Assembly: GCA_050084985.1 (NCBI GenBank)
Contig: JBITNC010000001.1
Coordinates: forward strand, 153,946,001 to 154,010,000
Length of the DNA: 64,000 nt
Reading direction: 5' to 3'
Origin: Nageia nagi
Lineage: Eukaryota > Pinophyta
Program-made: the position numbers and the translations under genes
Notes under the pieces: generated by a model
What the model was told of the DNA's origin: nothing
Database searches by the model: none
The model's input: only the letters and a program-made list of their open reading frames with translations
Part shown: positions 11,501 through 22,670 of the stretch, piece by piece
Position numbering within the stretch: the stretch's first letter is position 1
Layout: every line of letters begins with the position of its first letter

Positions 11501-11783
11501 CATCTCCATTGGATTCACTCTAGACCCAAAAATTCGTGCTTTGATACTCTCTCTTAGATCTTGGTTCCTTGGCTCCAAAATCGGTGACTGGATACTTTGA
11601 TACCCTTCAGGGTTTTTGTCGCATGATCTCCTTGAATCACTTCTTGATATCATGTTTGCACTCTTCATAATGAATTATCCATCACCAAAAGCCAATCTCA
11701 AGGCAATGCACCTCATTCCTTTTCAAAAATAAGGTTCTCAAAATCTTGTGTTTTGGGATGTGTTATGCGGGCACAACATGACC

Positions 11784-13439
11784 TTTTTCATGATTCCATA
11801 TCTAAGTGCTTCAAATTTTGAAATCAATTGTACTCAAATTTGAAAATCAAAGAAAACACTTCCACTTTTTGGCCATAAAGTGGACCCAACTTCCATTAGG
11901 GGGTTGGAGACTTATATTTCATATTTAAATGTCTTGTCCATTATAATATTCATGGGAGAATTCTCTTTATTTAAAGTCTCAAGAGAGCACTTGCTACAAT
12001 TCATTTCTATCCAAATCAGAAATCTTCAACTTTTTACATTCGAGAGATTATTAGTTTCAAGCATCACACATTGTAAGAGGGCTCGAAGACCACCAAATTA
12101 ATTACTTCCTTCTTTCTTGGTTGTTTGGGATAACAAATGCCCTTTCTATGTTATTATGACACAACTTGATGAGGATCACCCAATAAGGCTATGCCTTTTT
12201 GCATGAGCAGCTTTTGTTAAGGCCTATATTATCCACCTTTGCCATTCAATGTAGGGTGTGTCAATTGCTCTTCACCATCCTAGACCAACTTTCTCTTATA
12301 GCTCACAAGCTTCCTTCATGCACATGCATACCACTAGATTCTTGCTATTGTCTTTATAACTTCACCAACTGATGGCAAGGGTGCTTTGATTTGTTGCAGT
12401 GGTTTCCCATGATTTTACTTAGTGAAACCTAGTCAGCCGTAATTACTTCCTGTGGGCATCATCATATTATGAATCAACTCTTTCAAAGGGATTGGTGATG
12501 AGTGAAAATTTTTCATGTTTTGAATGCAGTTTGGCTCCTTACAATATTTTGTATCTAGATAGCTAGTTTTGAATCCCATTGACCAACTTTGGTCATTGAT
12601 GGACATTAATAAATTTTGTTTCTTTTGATAATACTATGCATTAGTCATGTTATATTATTTAATAAAAAACCATTTTTTTTGTTTTCGTAGAATTCTTCGG
12701 TAATATAATGAAATGCTGAATTAATAATGTGATCTCAAAATGTACTTTGTTCTTTTGTTGTTTCTAGGAACAAAAATGGATAATCGGTGTACTTTTTATG
12801 GTGCCTGTATATGCTTTTGAATCTGTAAGTACACTTTGTGAAAATCCCACATACAATTGTTCTTGTTCTTCTTATTAAGTGTCCATATGAATTATTCATG
12901 TTTCATGTAAATTTACCAATCGCAAATTATCCTCTATCTATGCAATTAGATTTACTTCGTTGCATATTTTTTCTCCAATTGAATAGAAAGAAACTCTCAT
13001 GACAATATCTAGTCAAAGTTTCAATTATAATAAATATGGACTGGATATTTAATGTGTTGAAAGGAGAGAAGTTCTATGTTTCTCTAAATGTTCGATGAGA
13101 TTACTTGTTATTGAGGAACTATAAATTTAAATGTGAGATTGTAGATACACATTGTAAATGAATTTTTATGATGTTTCACATAAGTTTTGTGATGATATGT
13201 ATTTGCTCTTTGACTAACTCACAATATGTGTGTGCATGAGTCTTTGATCATTTCCTTTTTGATACACCATTTACTAAATATAGGAAAACTCAAGGTGGAC
13301 TAGAAGATCAATGGAAGACACGTACTATGTTACAAACAAAGGGCTCTTTTCTAACCTAGGTAAATCAATGTTTAGTTGTGAAGTCAAACTCACGTGAATT
13401 TTCTCCCATAGAAAATGCAATTGGAATGATAGAAACAAG
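11784..13439 (+). other. Non-repeat DNA flanking a host exon, probably intron
   Basis: Between the H6 right duplication and the H1 left end I see no LTR terminus, array or retroelement motif. The stretch contains one conserved exon with splice sites (12768-12824). I looked for neighbouring exons of the same protein (the preceding NPE end and a following CEILRDCYEAFALY-like segment) and found none, so introns here exceed the visible flanks. Confidence 0.45.
12768..12824 (+). CDS. Internal exon of a LAZ1/TMEM184-type (DUF300) membrane protein
   Basis: A 57-base, phase-0 segment translates without stops to EQKWIIGVLFMVPVYAFES. It is bounded by a pyrimidine-rich acceptor ending TTTCTAG and a consensus donor GTAAGT. 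The peptide matches the conserved second membrane segment of the plant DUF300/LAZ1 family and its animal TMEM184 relatives (EQ..II..LF.VP.YA..S); these are seven-helix proteins of endomembranes, and plant LAZ1 is linked to vacuole and cell-death control. It lies on the plus strand between two retrotransposon insertions. An intact exon and intact splice sites argue for a live gene with very large introns, but a gene fragment or pseudogene cannot be excluded because only one exon is visible. Confidence 0.7.
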
Positions 13440-13444
13440 GATAA

Positions 13445-15254
13445 TGTTGTGGCCGCACAACACACCCCAAGATGCAGCATTTTGGGAACCCAATTTTTGC
13501 AACAGCAATGAGCAACATTGCTTGGGTATGATCAACTTATGACTGGTATGGAGATCCAGAAAGGTCAAATGATCAATCTAACATTTCCAAGGGAAAACTT
13601 GCACCTAGCATGCAAGCCCCTAATTTTGCTCAAAATTCAAAATTTTTGATCCTAAAAGCATGGGAAATCCAATTTTGCACATCATTCATGTTTTAAGTTT
13701 TTCGAAAAAAGTGGATCTACTCCTTCAAAATCCCAAAATTTGGATCAGCCAAGGGGAGAGCTCCAAAATTTTCTGAAGTTCTAAAAAAGTCTCAAAATCA
13801 AAATTGGAAAGAAAGGTAGGGTGCAAAATCCAAATGTAAGCATCTTTACTTCTTGCAAATTTGCTCAAAAACCAATTTTTGACCCCCTTAAAGGTAGGTG
13901 CTGGTTTTGCAAGCTTTCCCCCATTATCCCATTTTTCAAAACTTGCCTAAACTCCTAAGACCTGCGCCTAGCCTCCTTGGTCACTAAAAGTGCCCAAAAT
14001 TGGAATTTTTTGCCTCTATGAGATAGGTGGTGTGATTCTACACCATTTTGACCTATAATTTGTGCAATTTGGTCAACACAAACTCCCAAAAACCATCTTT
14101 TTGCATCCAAATGGGATTCAAGGGCTGAGAAAACTCAAAAAGTTTGGATTTTTTCCTCAAAATTCAAAATCCAAATTTAAAGTGTTGAGGTCGAAGAGCA
14201 TCCAAAGGCCATCACTTTTGCTTCCAAGCATCCCCACATTGCTCCAAATCTGCTGCTTCCACACTTAGGCGTAGGTTTTGGCTTGTTTCCCCATTTTCCT
14301 CCACTTTTCCAACGTTGGGCATGAGAGGGAATGATCCAAAATGCAAAGTTTCAACTTAGGGTTAATTTGGTGTTGACATGTGGCACTATTTTGGACCCCT
14401 AAGTCTATAAATACAGCCATACCCCCTCCAATTTTCACCACTCTCATTTTTGCACCCTTATGTTGCCCAAATGTTTGAGAATTTGAGAGCAAAGTGAAAA
14501 AGAAAGCCAACATTCAACCTTGTAGGATATTCTTGAAGACTTGACACCATTTACATTCACCCAAACTCCATTAAAATTAGAAATCCAAGCATCCTCCATT
14601 TACATGAACTCCATTTTTTCAAGTTTTGAGGATTTTTTCACCGAAACCCCATTTTTCAAACTTCAAACACTTGAAAATTTATTTTTCCAGATTTCAAGTT
14701 TGATCACTTTCTTGGATACCCTTTATCCATGTGATCAACTTTTATTTTCAGCAAAAAAACAAAAAGTATATATATGATCCAAGATTTGAGTCCTCAAAAT
14801 CCTCATTTCTTGACAAAAAATCCAATTTTTTTTCAAAAACTCCAAAAATTGGTTTTGAAGTCTTTTTTGGTTGTTTCAAATTTTAAAACACCTTCCCCAC
14901 TCATTCCTCATCCATCTAAGGTGTCGAAACTTGATTCCGGCATCATTTGCCAATTTTGCCACTTTTTCCTATTGAAAAAGTCAACTTTTTTGAGAAAAAA
15001 ATTGAAAATTCTCCAAACATCCTAATTTTTTTCCAAGGCATCCCCCTTTAAGCTACTTACCTTTGTGTCATCCTTAACTCATCCAAAAGGCTTTGAAAAT
15101 TGCAAATTACGACACTTTTTGATGATGGCACATTTAGAGTGAAAAATGCCAAAAAAATATAAATTTTTCAAAGACCTCTCTTTGCTTGCCTAGAAAGTGC
15201 CATAAGCTTCCTAGCACTCTTCAAACTCTTTTTGTTCTCTTAGAGAGGGACACA
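13445..15254 (+). mobile_element. Long LTR H1, 5' part: hairpins, repeats, promoter, leader
   Basis: It starts TGTTGTGGCCGCACAACA after the likely target sequence gataa. A second hairpin follows at once (CCCAAGATG and CATTTTGGG). Its first ~150 bases closely match the reverse complement of 41300-41447 (H4), and 14041-14500 matches the reverse complement of about 38760-39180, including the TATA region. Repeated 'CCTGCGCCTAGC' and 'TTAGGCGTAGGTTTTG' phrases occur. It leads into a large decayed ORF at 15255. Confidence 0.75.
14406..14415 (+). promoter_or_regulatory. TATA box of H1 upstream of its internal ORF
   Basis: TATAAATACA follows a stretch (GGTGTTGACATGTGGCAC) that is conserved in H4. 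It lies about 850 bp before the ORF start. H2, H3 and H4 have the same kind of box in the equivalent place. Confidence 0.6.
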
Positions 15255-18200
15255 ATGGCATTAGTCGCTCAGAACATCAAAGACAAGAAGTAGAGAAGGC
15301 TCACAATGGACAGTCTCATCATGCTCAAACACACTACAAAGCTAGTGATGCCTGCTGCAAGAATCATTGACCAGTTGAATGAGATCAGGGACACAGATTG
15401 TAACTCCCTCGATCCAATAAAAACTTAAATGAAAATAGAAGCATTGGATCCAGCTTCACTAGTGAAGGACACTTTGAAAACCTCTTTGCTAGTAATAGCT
15501 TCTATGGTGCCATTTGCCACCCCCTTCCCTAAGCTGTGTTATGAGCTAGGAAAGCATTGTGATGTCAAAAAGTGGAGACTCATTGCAGAAGGAATGAGGT
15601 AATTATGGACTTCTTTGAAGAAGGAATAGAGAACGCATTTGCTTGGAAAAATGAAGGCCTATTATACAATGTATAGGACTCCTTAAGGTTATACAAAAGT
15701 ATGAAACCTCCAGCTGATTTGATCAGAGATTGGTTGGCCAATGACCACAAACATATCACAAGAAGAGCCTTAGTAGTGCCAAAAAGAGGAGAGTTCTATC
15801 TAGTAGTCTCCAGATTAATATCTATGCTTTCCAGAGTGATCGGATAGAAAGACGACACCAAATTCTGGTCAGAATTCGTAGGGTTTATAGAACTAATCAG
15901 CAGTGGTAAAGGCATAAGGTGGAGAAGAGTAATTAGTGATTGCCTAGCTTAACAACTGAAAAATATCTAGAAGAGTAGGAAATTCTATATGAAGTTCTAC
16001 TTGGTTCACCTACTCCTTCACAGAAGGGAGAGGGTAATCTCAATCGCTAATACCCAGTATCTTTATCACCCCACACATCTAGTGTGGGAAAACTACCCAC
16101 AATTTTTTGTTCATAACAAATGGAACAATGGAAACTAGAAGATGATGATCGATGGTTTTGAAGGCAAAATTTACAAAGAATCATGGAAGAGCCAATGTAC
16201 TCAAAATATCCAATAAGGCTATTGCCGCTATCAAGGGACATGTGGACTTCTTTATAGAATAGATAGAGTTCACCTACCTAGGGGTCTATGGCTCCAAAGA
16301 AGCCCCTTATAGGCTACCTCATTATGCAAGTGATCACATTATCCTGATGGAATTTTCAAGACACTTGCTAAATTGCACAACAAGGTATGGGTAAAGAAGA
16401 TGGCGACCACTTACCAATTACCTATCGTCATTAGAAATTATGAATGCATCAACTAGAGATAGATTGACATGATTAAACAAGAGCTAGCGTTGTATGAATT
16501 CCCAATCAAAGTAGTTGCAGATCCCTATGATCCCAATAGAGTGATTGATGTATTTTTCCAAAAGACATGGAGCTCATCATATCCACACCAATACCTTGGT
16601 AGCATTGAGAGGTACAAGAATATTCAAGATGCCCTGCAAGTTCAACGGATTCATAGGGAGCTGAAAAAAGAACAAAAACAACATGAAGCCGAAGAAGCTG
16701 CCAGGTTAAGGGCCAATGCATAAGTCTTCATACCCCCAAGCCATGGGTATGTTATTCCCATAATATCCCCTTCAGTAATCCTAGCTCAAGGATAGAATGG
16801 GCAATATGCTACCAATAGCATCCCCTAAAAAACAATTGAAACATCTATCACGGGACGAGGAATGAAATCCTGGACCTCAGAAGAGCAGGTCTGATCTCTT
16901 AGTCATTCAAACGCTTGCAGAAAAAGATAAATCTCCTACAAGGTTTGAATCAAAATGGTGTGCACCTAAATCAAAACCCTAACACAACATCATCTAGTTT
17001 TGATAAATATGGATCGAGTGACTTGTCGAAGTCCAATGAAGAGATGGATCTTTCTGCAATCATCAACACCAACATGGAGATAAACCAATATATCGCCTTT
17101 GATAGGGTCGAAACTAATCATTCAATAGAAATCTTTAATGAGAGGAATCTCGTAGTTGATATGATTGTACAACAAGCAGCAAGAGCAGGTACCCCAAATG
17201 CTACCATCTTGGAGGACTACGACAACAACAGCATAGAAGGGTACTTCAAGACCTAGGACAATGGCATCATCTTTAGGGGAAGATGGTGGAAATCAAGAGG
17301 ATGAGAGAGAAAATGAAGAATAGAGGAGAAAAAGAAGACAAGTAGAGCATGACATTGAGATCCTTGAAGACGAAGAGATGGCTCCCTATAGAAAACAACC
17401 CATGGAACCCTACTTCAATATGGCTGCAGTGATGGCTAATTTAAGTTCAACTCAATCCTACAAATCCTGCAAAGGAGAAGATTCTGAAGATGAAAATGAG
17501 AAACATCAACAGATTGATACTCTCACCACCACTGTAGGTAAATTCACCTACAAGAACAAGCTCTACTCCAAAAAGAACAAGGCTGGTACCAAAAAGTTCA
17601 CCCTCATAGTTGAAACAAAAGAGGCCCCTATAGAGATTATTGGCCCAATGGGAATGGAGCACAACATCATCACAAATGCATGGGTATTGAGGGAATCTAG
17701 TACCCTATTAAAGCTAGAGATCTGGGAGCTGAAGAAGAAAGTGGCAAACTTGGAAATGATCGACAAAGAAGTCAAGGTTGCCAATTTGATAATTGAAGAC
17801 ATCAAAAAATAGGTTGACTTAAATACTAGAATCACTGCTCTGAAACAAGGATGGACCAAGGACCTTATTGAGGCTATCAAAGCACTCCACTCAAGCATGG
17901 TAAATTTTTATATTGAGGAGGGGGGGTCACATTCTCAAGTAGAGAAAATAGACCAGTTGATCATCAGGTGGAAGAGTGGGTACCCTACAATGTTCGAGTT
18001 AGGAAGAAGGGCAACCCATCATCCTTTCCTGTTAGATTTTTGCATAGATTGGTTCCAATTGTATGATTATTTGTTCTACATCAAAGCCAAGTCCACTAAT
18101 TTCATATACATTGAAACTCAACTCAAAGCCATCATCAGTGAATAGGCAAGGGAATACAAATTCCAGGTACCTTTGTTTGAGGAGAATGGTAGCATTAAGG

Positions 18201-18527
18201 AGTATATGATAGTAATGACAATGATCCATGCCACTATTGCAAAGCAGCTATGTCTCGAGGATCCACACAGCCTAAAGACATGGAAACAAATGACAAGAGG
18301 GATGAGATTGGCCGATTGGTGCAAGAAAATGGTCAAACCAATAAGGCCATCCTAGAGCACCTACTATCAAATGAAGGAGCCCTCCAAACAATCCACCATG
18401 CCATCAAGAATGTAGAAACATTCATGGAAGATGACTTTGAAGCCAAAATTGCCACAAAACGTGCAAGTCATCTTCTCATAATCGCCAAAATAAAAAGGGG
18501 TCTATTTTGGCTAGTTTTCGATATGTA
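15255..18527 (+). pseudogene. LTR-internal ORF, copy 1: unknown protein with coiled C-terminus
   Basis: This is a decayed frame of about 1000 codons with many stops. I cannot name the protein. Segments shared with copies 2 and 3 appear in order: IDQLNEIRDTDCNSLDPI; then PFATPFPKLCYELGK; then FWSEFVGFIELISSGKGIRW; then VISDCLA and FYMKFYLVHLLLHRR (near 15990). After these come a charged Gln/Glu/Lys-rich stretch (16620-16720), an acidic linker, and a coiled-coil-like segment near 17710-17810 (LEIWELKKKVANLEM). No RT, integrase, protease or gag knuckle was seen. Its place between an H-type promoter and a downstream AT-rich LTR tail matches H2 and H3, so it is read as part of the LTR. Function is unknown. 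Confidence 0.65.
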
Positions 18528-19601
18528 AGCCAAATATTTGGCCAACTTAGTGGGTTTCCACTAAGTCCAATTGTAATCTTAATTAGCATTTTCAATTAGT
18601 CTGTAAATAGTTGTTAAGTGTTGCAATTAGGGTTAGGGTTTTGTCAGGACTTCATTCTAAAGCAAAACACTTCAAGCTTGAAGAGAGAGCTATTTTGTGA
18701 ATTGAGAGCTTAATGTAAATCTTGGCACCTTCTTTTTCAAAATCTAATACAAAGTGGTTAATGCAAAGACTTGAGTTTGACACTTTTCATATTGATGTTA
18801 TGGATTGATTCTTTTAGGGCACTCATAGTGGGTTTGTGTACTTTCGTTTTATTCCTTTGAAAGCTCTCGAGCATTAGGAAAATTATCTCTGAAAAACTTT
18901 AAAAAGTACTTGAAGCTTACCTATGTTTGTTGCTTGATCTTTAACATGCAAGTTGATTGGGTATTCTATGTTAGTTTCTACTTCTATGACATCTTGTTAG
19001 GTCCTTCATCCAAAACCATGATCCTCCCACTTTGAGCACTTCCCATTTTCCATTCAATTGCATCGATCCTATTCATAGAGAACTGAAAATTGGTGTTCTT
19101 CCCCTTTCCTCTTTGAAGCAATTCGAATGCTAAGTTGTTTGCTTTTAAGGTTGGATGAAGAGTCCTTAATCAATTCGGAAGATATAAAACTCTTAGACAC
19201 TTTCCCTTCAGTGAACCTCAAACCCATATCCGACCAAGTATCCTTTCTTTCTCCAAGGTGTTGTCCTTCCCCTTTTACAGTATTGCCTTTATGCTTTCTT
19301 TATGCGTTGATACCCAAATATGATCATTAAGTACACACACAAAAGTTTCGAATAAACTTTATACATCAAAGAATAAAACATCGTTGGCTAATAGACTACA
19401 TACCTCTCATTCCATTCCATTGAGGTTGATTCCAAGGAGGGATATTGCACTTTTATTTATCTATTCGTATTCAGAAAACACACTTAATGGACATACCTTA
19501 CAACATCACAACGTTGGGGTCATTGGGCAAGGTGTTTCAACAAGAGCCTTGGAGGTACACAGTTCTTTTCAATCGGGGGAATTGGTAATGCATTCCCAAC
19601 T
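18528..19601 (+). mobile_element. 3' tail of long LTR H1, end uncertain
   Basis: Scattered similarity to the H2 tail (58128-59215) runs in the same order: GTTGCAATTAGGGTT, then a TTTCCTCTTTGAAGC-like segment, then AAACCCATATCCGACCA, then an 'aagagccttgg' phrase. The last recognisable piece is near 19600 (TTCCCAAC, compared with CCCCCAACA in H2). No matching gataa duplication was found on the right, so the true end may be lost. A 134-codon open frame at 19384-19788 spans this boundary and resembles nothing I know. Confidence 0.45.
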
Positions 19602-19872
19602 ATGTTACTTGGGTTCTCCTAAGTTCCATGTGCGATATTTCAATGTCCCACATGGGAAAGAAAAGCATCCCAATAGAAAACAACATTGCAAAACAAGCTT
19701 GAAGAACCTCATAGTTCAAAGGGTGATCAACTCCCTTGTTTGCAAATTCTACAAAGAATTTTGCAAGGCAATGTGGCTTTGTAGGTAAATGGTGGTGTCA
19801 TTTGTGTTTGTACAACATTCTTATCTGGGAAGCCTTCTACACAACTTAGATCACAAGTGTTGCAACGATTAA
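19602..19872. other. Unassigned junction between H1 and the G relic
   Basis: There is no LTR end, repeat or protein motif here. The stretch separates the probable end of H1 from the first recognisable integrase codons of element G. Confidence 0.3.
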
Positions 19873-20246
19873 TTGTTTCCTTGCTAGAGTTCATGGTCAT
19901 CCGTAAGTGAGCTATTCGAGTTCATTCTAGGATGATTGGGAAGTTACCACCTAGCAACAAGATTCACAATGTGTTTCATGTTTCTTTCTTGAAGAAAGCC
20001 CTTGGATAGCACATTGTACCTTCTCCAAATTTACCCCATCTTGACGAGGAAGGGGAATTGATATCGATACTTGAAACCATCATGGACACTAGGGAGAAGC
20101 AATTATGGAATAGGATCATTAGTAAATACTTGGTGAAGTGGAAGGGATTTCTAGTTGAAGATGTAACTTGGGAAGGAGCTGAAATCCTTACACATCCAAC
20201 CCTGAATTGCTTAGGGACAAGCAATTCAAGAGGGGCGGACTTGTAA
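19873..20246 (+). pseudogene. Chromovirus G pol end: integrase C-terminus and chromodomain
   Basis: This fragment covers only the last ~125 codons of pol. The SNKIHNVFHVSFLKKALG segment parallels SKIHNVFHVSCLKKALG of element A. A chromodomain follows at about 20090-20220 (ISKYLVKWKGFLVEDVTWEGAEIL). At least one stop lies before it. The TAA at 20244-20246 overlaps the LTR start, as in A. Protein similarity to A is high, but the DNA and the LTR differ, so it is a distinct, older family of the same lineage. The 5' part is missing. Confidence 0.85.
20206..20240 (+). other. Pre-PPT hairpin and polypurine tract of element G
   Basis: AATTGCTT and AAGCAATT are separated by a short loop and followed by AAGAGGGGCGGA directly before the LTR. 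This is the same arrangement as in elements A and B1. Confidence 0.65.
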
Positions 20247-20690
20247 TGTCCACAATTTTGGTGTCTCACTCATTTTTGCATTGTAATGTTTTATTTGGGC
20301 CACTTGGAGTGGGACACCCCTCTTCTAGGAGTCATTAGGAGTAACTTTAGTAGTAAGGAATGATTTTTGATATTTTTAAATAATAATGGGACTTTTTTTG
20401 TATTTTGATGTAATAATGTACTTGGAGATCTCAAATTTGTAATCCCAAAGTGGGATGCCTAGCGTAACAATATAAAATGAGATCCCAAAATATGTAATTT
20501 TTAATTCCAAGGTGAAATTAGAGCCCTCCAGATGGGCTGATTTATCACCCAATGATGGGACATCCAACTATAAAGGCAAGGGGCACTCCACTCCAAGATA
20601 TTCGTTCAAAGACTTTTCTACTTCTTTTTGAGAGATCGGATGGATCTGCTCATTCCTCCACCTCCTATGGATAGAAACTTGTAGGAGTAA
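20242..20690 (+). mobile_element. LTR of chromovirus G, 3' end truncated
   Basis: It starts TGTAATGTCCAC after the polypurine tract. It contains the phrases 'gtgggacacccctcttctagg' and 'cttggagatctc', which are diverged forms of B-LTR landmarks. A TATA-like ACTATAAAGG lies near 20568. It runs into gag sequence of element B1 around 20690-20785 without a clear CA end, so it is truncated. Confidence 0.6.
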
Positions 20691-20784
20691 ACCTTGAGGA
20701 TGAAAACCATTGAGTCTTCCATTGGTGGATCCATCCAAGGTTCACACTTGAGCTTTAGTGATACTTTGATATTTAGATTTGCAC

Positions 20785-22670
20785 ATTGGGGAAGGGACAG
20801 GTGCACTATATTGAGGTGTTTTCATGGAGTCGGAGGACTCAAATTTGGAGTTAGGAGTGATGTGGAGGATGAAGGATCACCACGAATGGAGGGCACTCTT
20901 GGGAGCATGATTGCTTCACTCCATGGAGTGAAGAAGTACAGGATGTGATGATATTGATAGATTCTAGAGCATCCCACAACTTCATTGATTCTGTTTTTGC
21001 AGAACGGAAGAGCTTGAAGACCAAGGTTGTGATGCCTCATTTGGACCATTAAGAAAATGTGTCATGGTCACATTGTAATCTAGTGTTTGTTTATGGTCAT
21101 GTGTACTTATGTAACTCAAGCAGGAGCTTATGGTCTATGGACCCCACTGTAAATGCAGAAATGGGATGTCTCCCCTTGAGTAGTGATGTGTTATGTGTAT
21201 GGGTAATCCCAGAATGTGGGAATCCCAATGTAGTGTTGTGTGTATGGGTAATCCCGGATTGTGGGAATCCCTATAACATCCTCTTTTAGAAGATAGAGTT
21301 TGCACAGGTCTTGAAGAGTTGATATGATTGGTTCTTTGGATAGGGCATCTCGTGGGCAATGTTTTGATAGGTCACACGGCATGGTTTCATCAAGGGACAA
21401 AGGAGTTATAGGATCTTTAAGTTTGACAGTCGGACCAATCTTGCACTTCGTGGCCGCCCATGGAAATCTATGAACAACTCTATATTGACCCCTTGAAATG
21501 TGACATCCCACTCCTTGGGATGTACGTATGCTGTGATGTGTATTCAATGCATGTAGCAATAGTAATGGGACCATTTGTCTAAGCTATAATGCATGATTCT
21601 AAGGCGTTCCATATCTAGCCATTGGATCTTGTGATTACGGGTATCCCTAGGCAACATTGGAATAGAAAGGCATGCGCACGATTCCTAGGTGAGATCTAGG
21701 AGAGACTATATATTGAGGATGGAGCTCCATGATAGAGTTAGCAATTGATTATACTTCTTCTATACTGAACTCAATTGGGCTTTCAAGTCTTGGCAGTGCT
21801 GAGCATTATTCCTAGACGACGTCTAGAGGAGTGACAAGGTTGGGAGCCTAGCATTCTACGACTTAGGTGGGTCACCTAGTCCATCCAATGGTATTCCGAG
21901 GGAAACCTTCTACCTTCATTGGTTGCCAGGGTTCAAGGGGGCTCCTTTGCAGGAGAAGATTCGGAGTCTTAGGGAGTGAGTCTTTCTTGTGGATGTTGAT
22001 ATCCTCATTGTACTCCATTGTTATTCCATGATATAATATAGCTTGTGTCTCTCTCATCATTGTGTTGTTCCCTTTGTATGCATGCGTTGTGATATACTGG
22101 TGTTGGAGGCTTGTTTTGGGTCAATAATGTGGTGTGGCCCCATTGCGGGTATTTCTATGTTGTCCATTGTTGTTGTGTTGCATTCGTGTGGTTAGCTTAG
22201 TGCTAGAGAGGCCCTAGGGGCTGACTTCAGCTTTGTGGGATCATTGTTTGCTATGGTGTGTAGTCTGGAAGACCTAGGAGGCCCACTTTGGTGCATTGAG
22301 GTGTTTATATGCCCTAGAGGGCAATCATTGGGTGCTTGAGAGTTATAGAAGCCCTAGCTTGGTTCATTTTTGCTGAGGGTGATTTTAGATCATCATAAAG
22401 GTGTTTGAGGGATTTCGAGTTTCCGATGCCAATGGGAAACTCACCTTGGTTGATCACATTTTGGAGCGGTTTGGAGTTAGGTTGCAGAGCTATGTGGTGA
22501 GAGAGGACTTCTACATTTCCCCTTTTAAGGGGCATCCTCACATCATTCTTGGAGTGCAGTGGTTATTTGACTTGGGTGACATTCATACCAACTATCAAAA
22601 GCTCACCATGAGTTTCGAGATAGATGGTAAGACCCATACTTTGCAAGGAATTCGAGATGGTTGTCCATAG
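20785..22670 (+). pseudogene. Element B1 gag C-terminus and protease, split by solo LTR C1
   Basis: The left half (20785-21027) encodes the segment after the zinc knuckle (LGKGQVHYIEVFS) and the start of the protease (MILIDSRASHNFID). The right half (22398-22670) resumes with FEGFRVSDANGKLTLVDHI and continues through HPHIILGVQWLFDLGDIHTNYQKLTMSFEIDGK. A 1370-bp solo LTR sits between them, with the target aaggt repeated. Frame shifts and stops are present, and the protease loop reads D-S-R instead of D-S-G. Gag upstream is missing. After the protease the sequence goes into non-coding DNA with no RT or integrase, as in B2 and B3. Confidence 0.82.
21028..22397 (+). mobile_element. Solo LTR C1 (1370 bp) inside the B1 protease
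   Basis: It runs from TGTGATGCC to ATCATCATA (a decayed ATCATCACA) with target duplication aaggt at 21023-21027 and 22398-22402. Landmarks shared with C2 and C3 include 'aactcaagcaggagcttatggtc', 'tctccccttgagtag', 'tattgaggatggagctcc' and 'gattttagatcatca'. It carries a local tandem duplication of about 45 bp at 21185-21275 (GGTAATCCC...GTGGGAATCCC twice). Confidence 0.88.

Larger units (their letters stand above)
7472..11778 (-). mobile_element. Solo long LTR H6 (about 3.55 kb without its insertion)
   Basis: The plus strand begins TGTTGG at 7472 and ends GCACAACA at 11778. Both sides carry the 5-bp duplication tgacc (7467-7471 and 11779-11783), proving a single insertion. Read on the minus strand, it starts with the family-H hairpin (a variant of TGTTGTGCCCGCACAACA). 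It then holds short 'gctcaaa' repeats and a ~182-bp tandem array, then a TATA box (TATAAATA, about 8404-8420), and about 0.93 kb on it ends CCAACA. No internal region or long ORF is present, so it is a solo LTR. It is interrupted by a 750-bp solo LTR at 10140-10889. Confidence 0.85.

Noticed and set aside
16469-16723. An independent 84-codon gene
   Set aside because: It is one open stretch of the decayed LTR-internal ORF copy 1, in order between its conserved core and linker.
18620-18650. Telomere-like TTAGGG phrases (for example near 18632 and 24735)
   Set aside because: Only one or two units occur, within 'attagggttagggttttg' or 'ccctaaccctaac' in LTR sequence; there is no array.
19384-19788. 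A 134-codon open frame on the plus strand
   Set aside because: It spans the probable end of LTR H1 and matches no family I recognise. Its sequence does not look protein-like in composition, so I treat it as chance.
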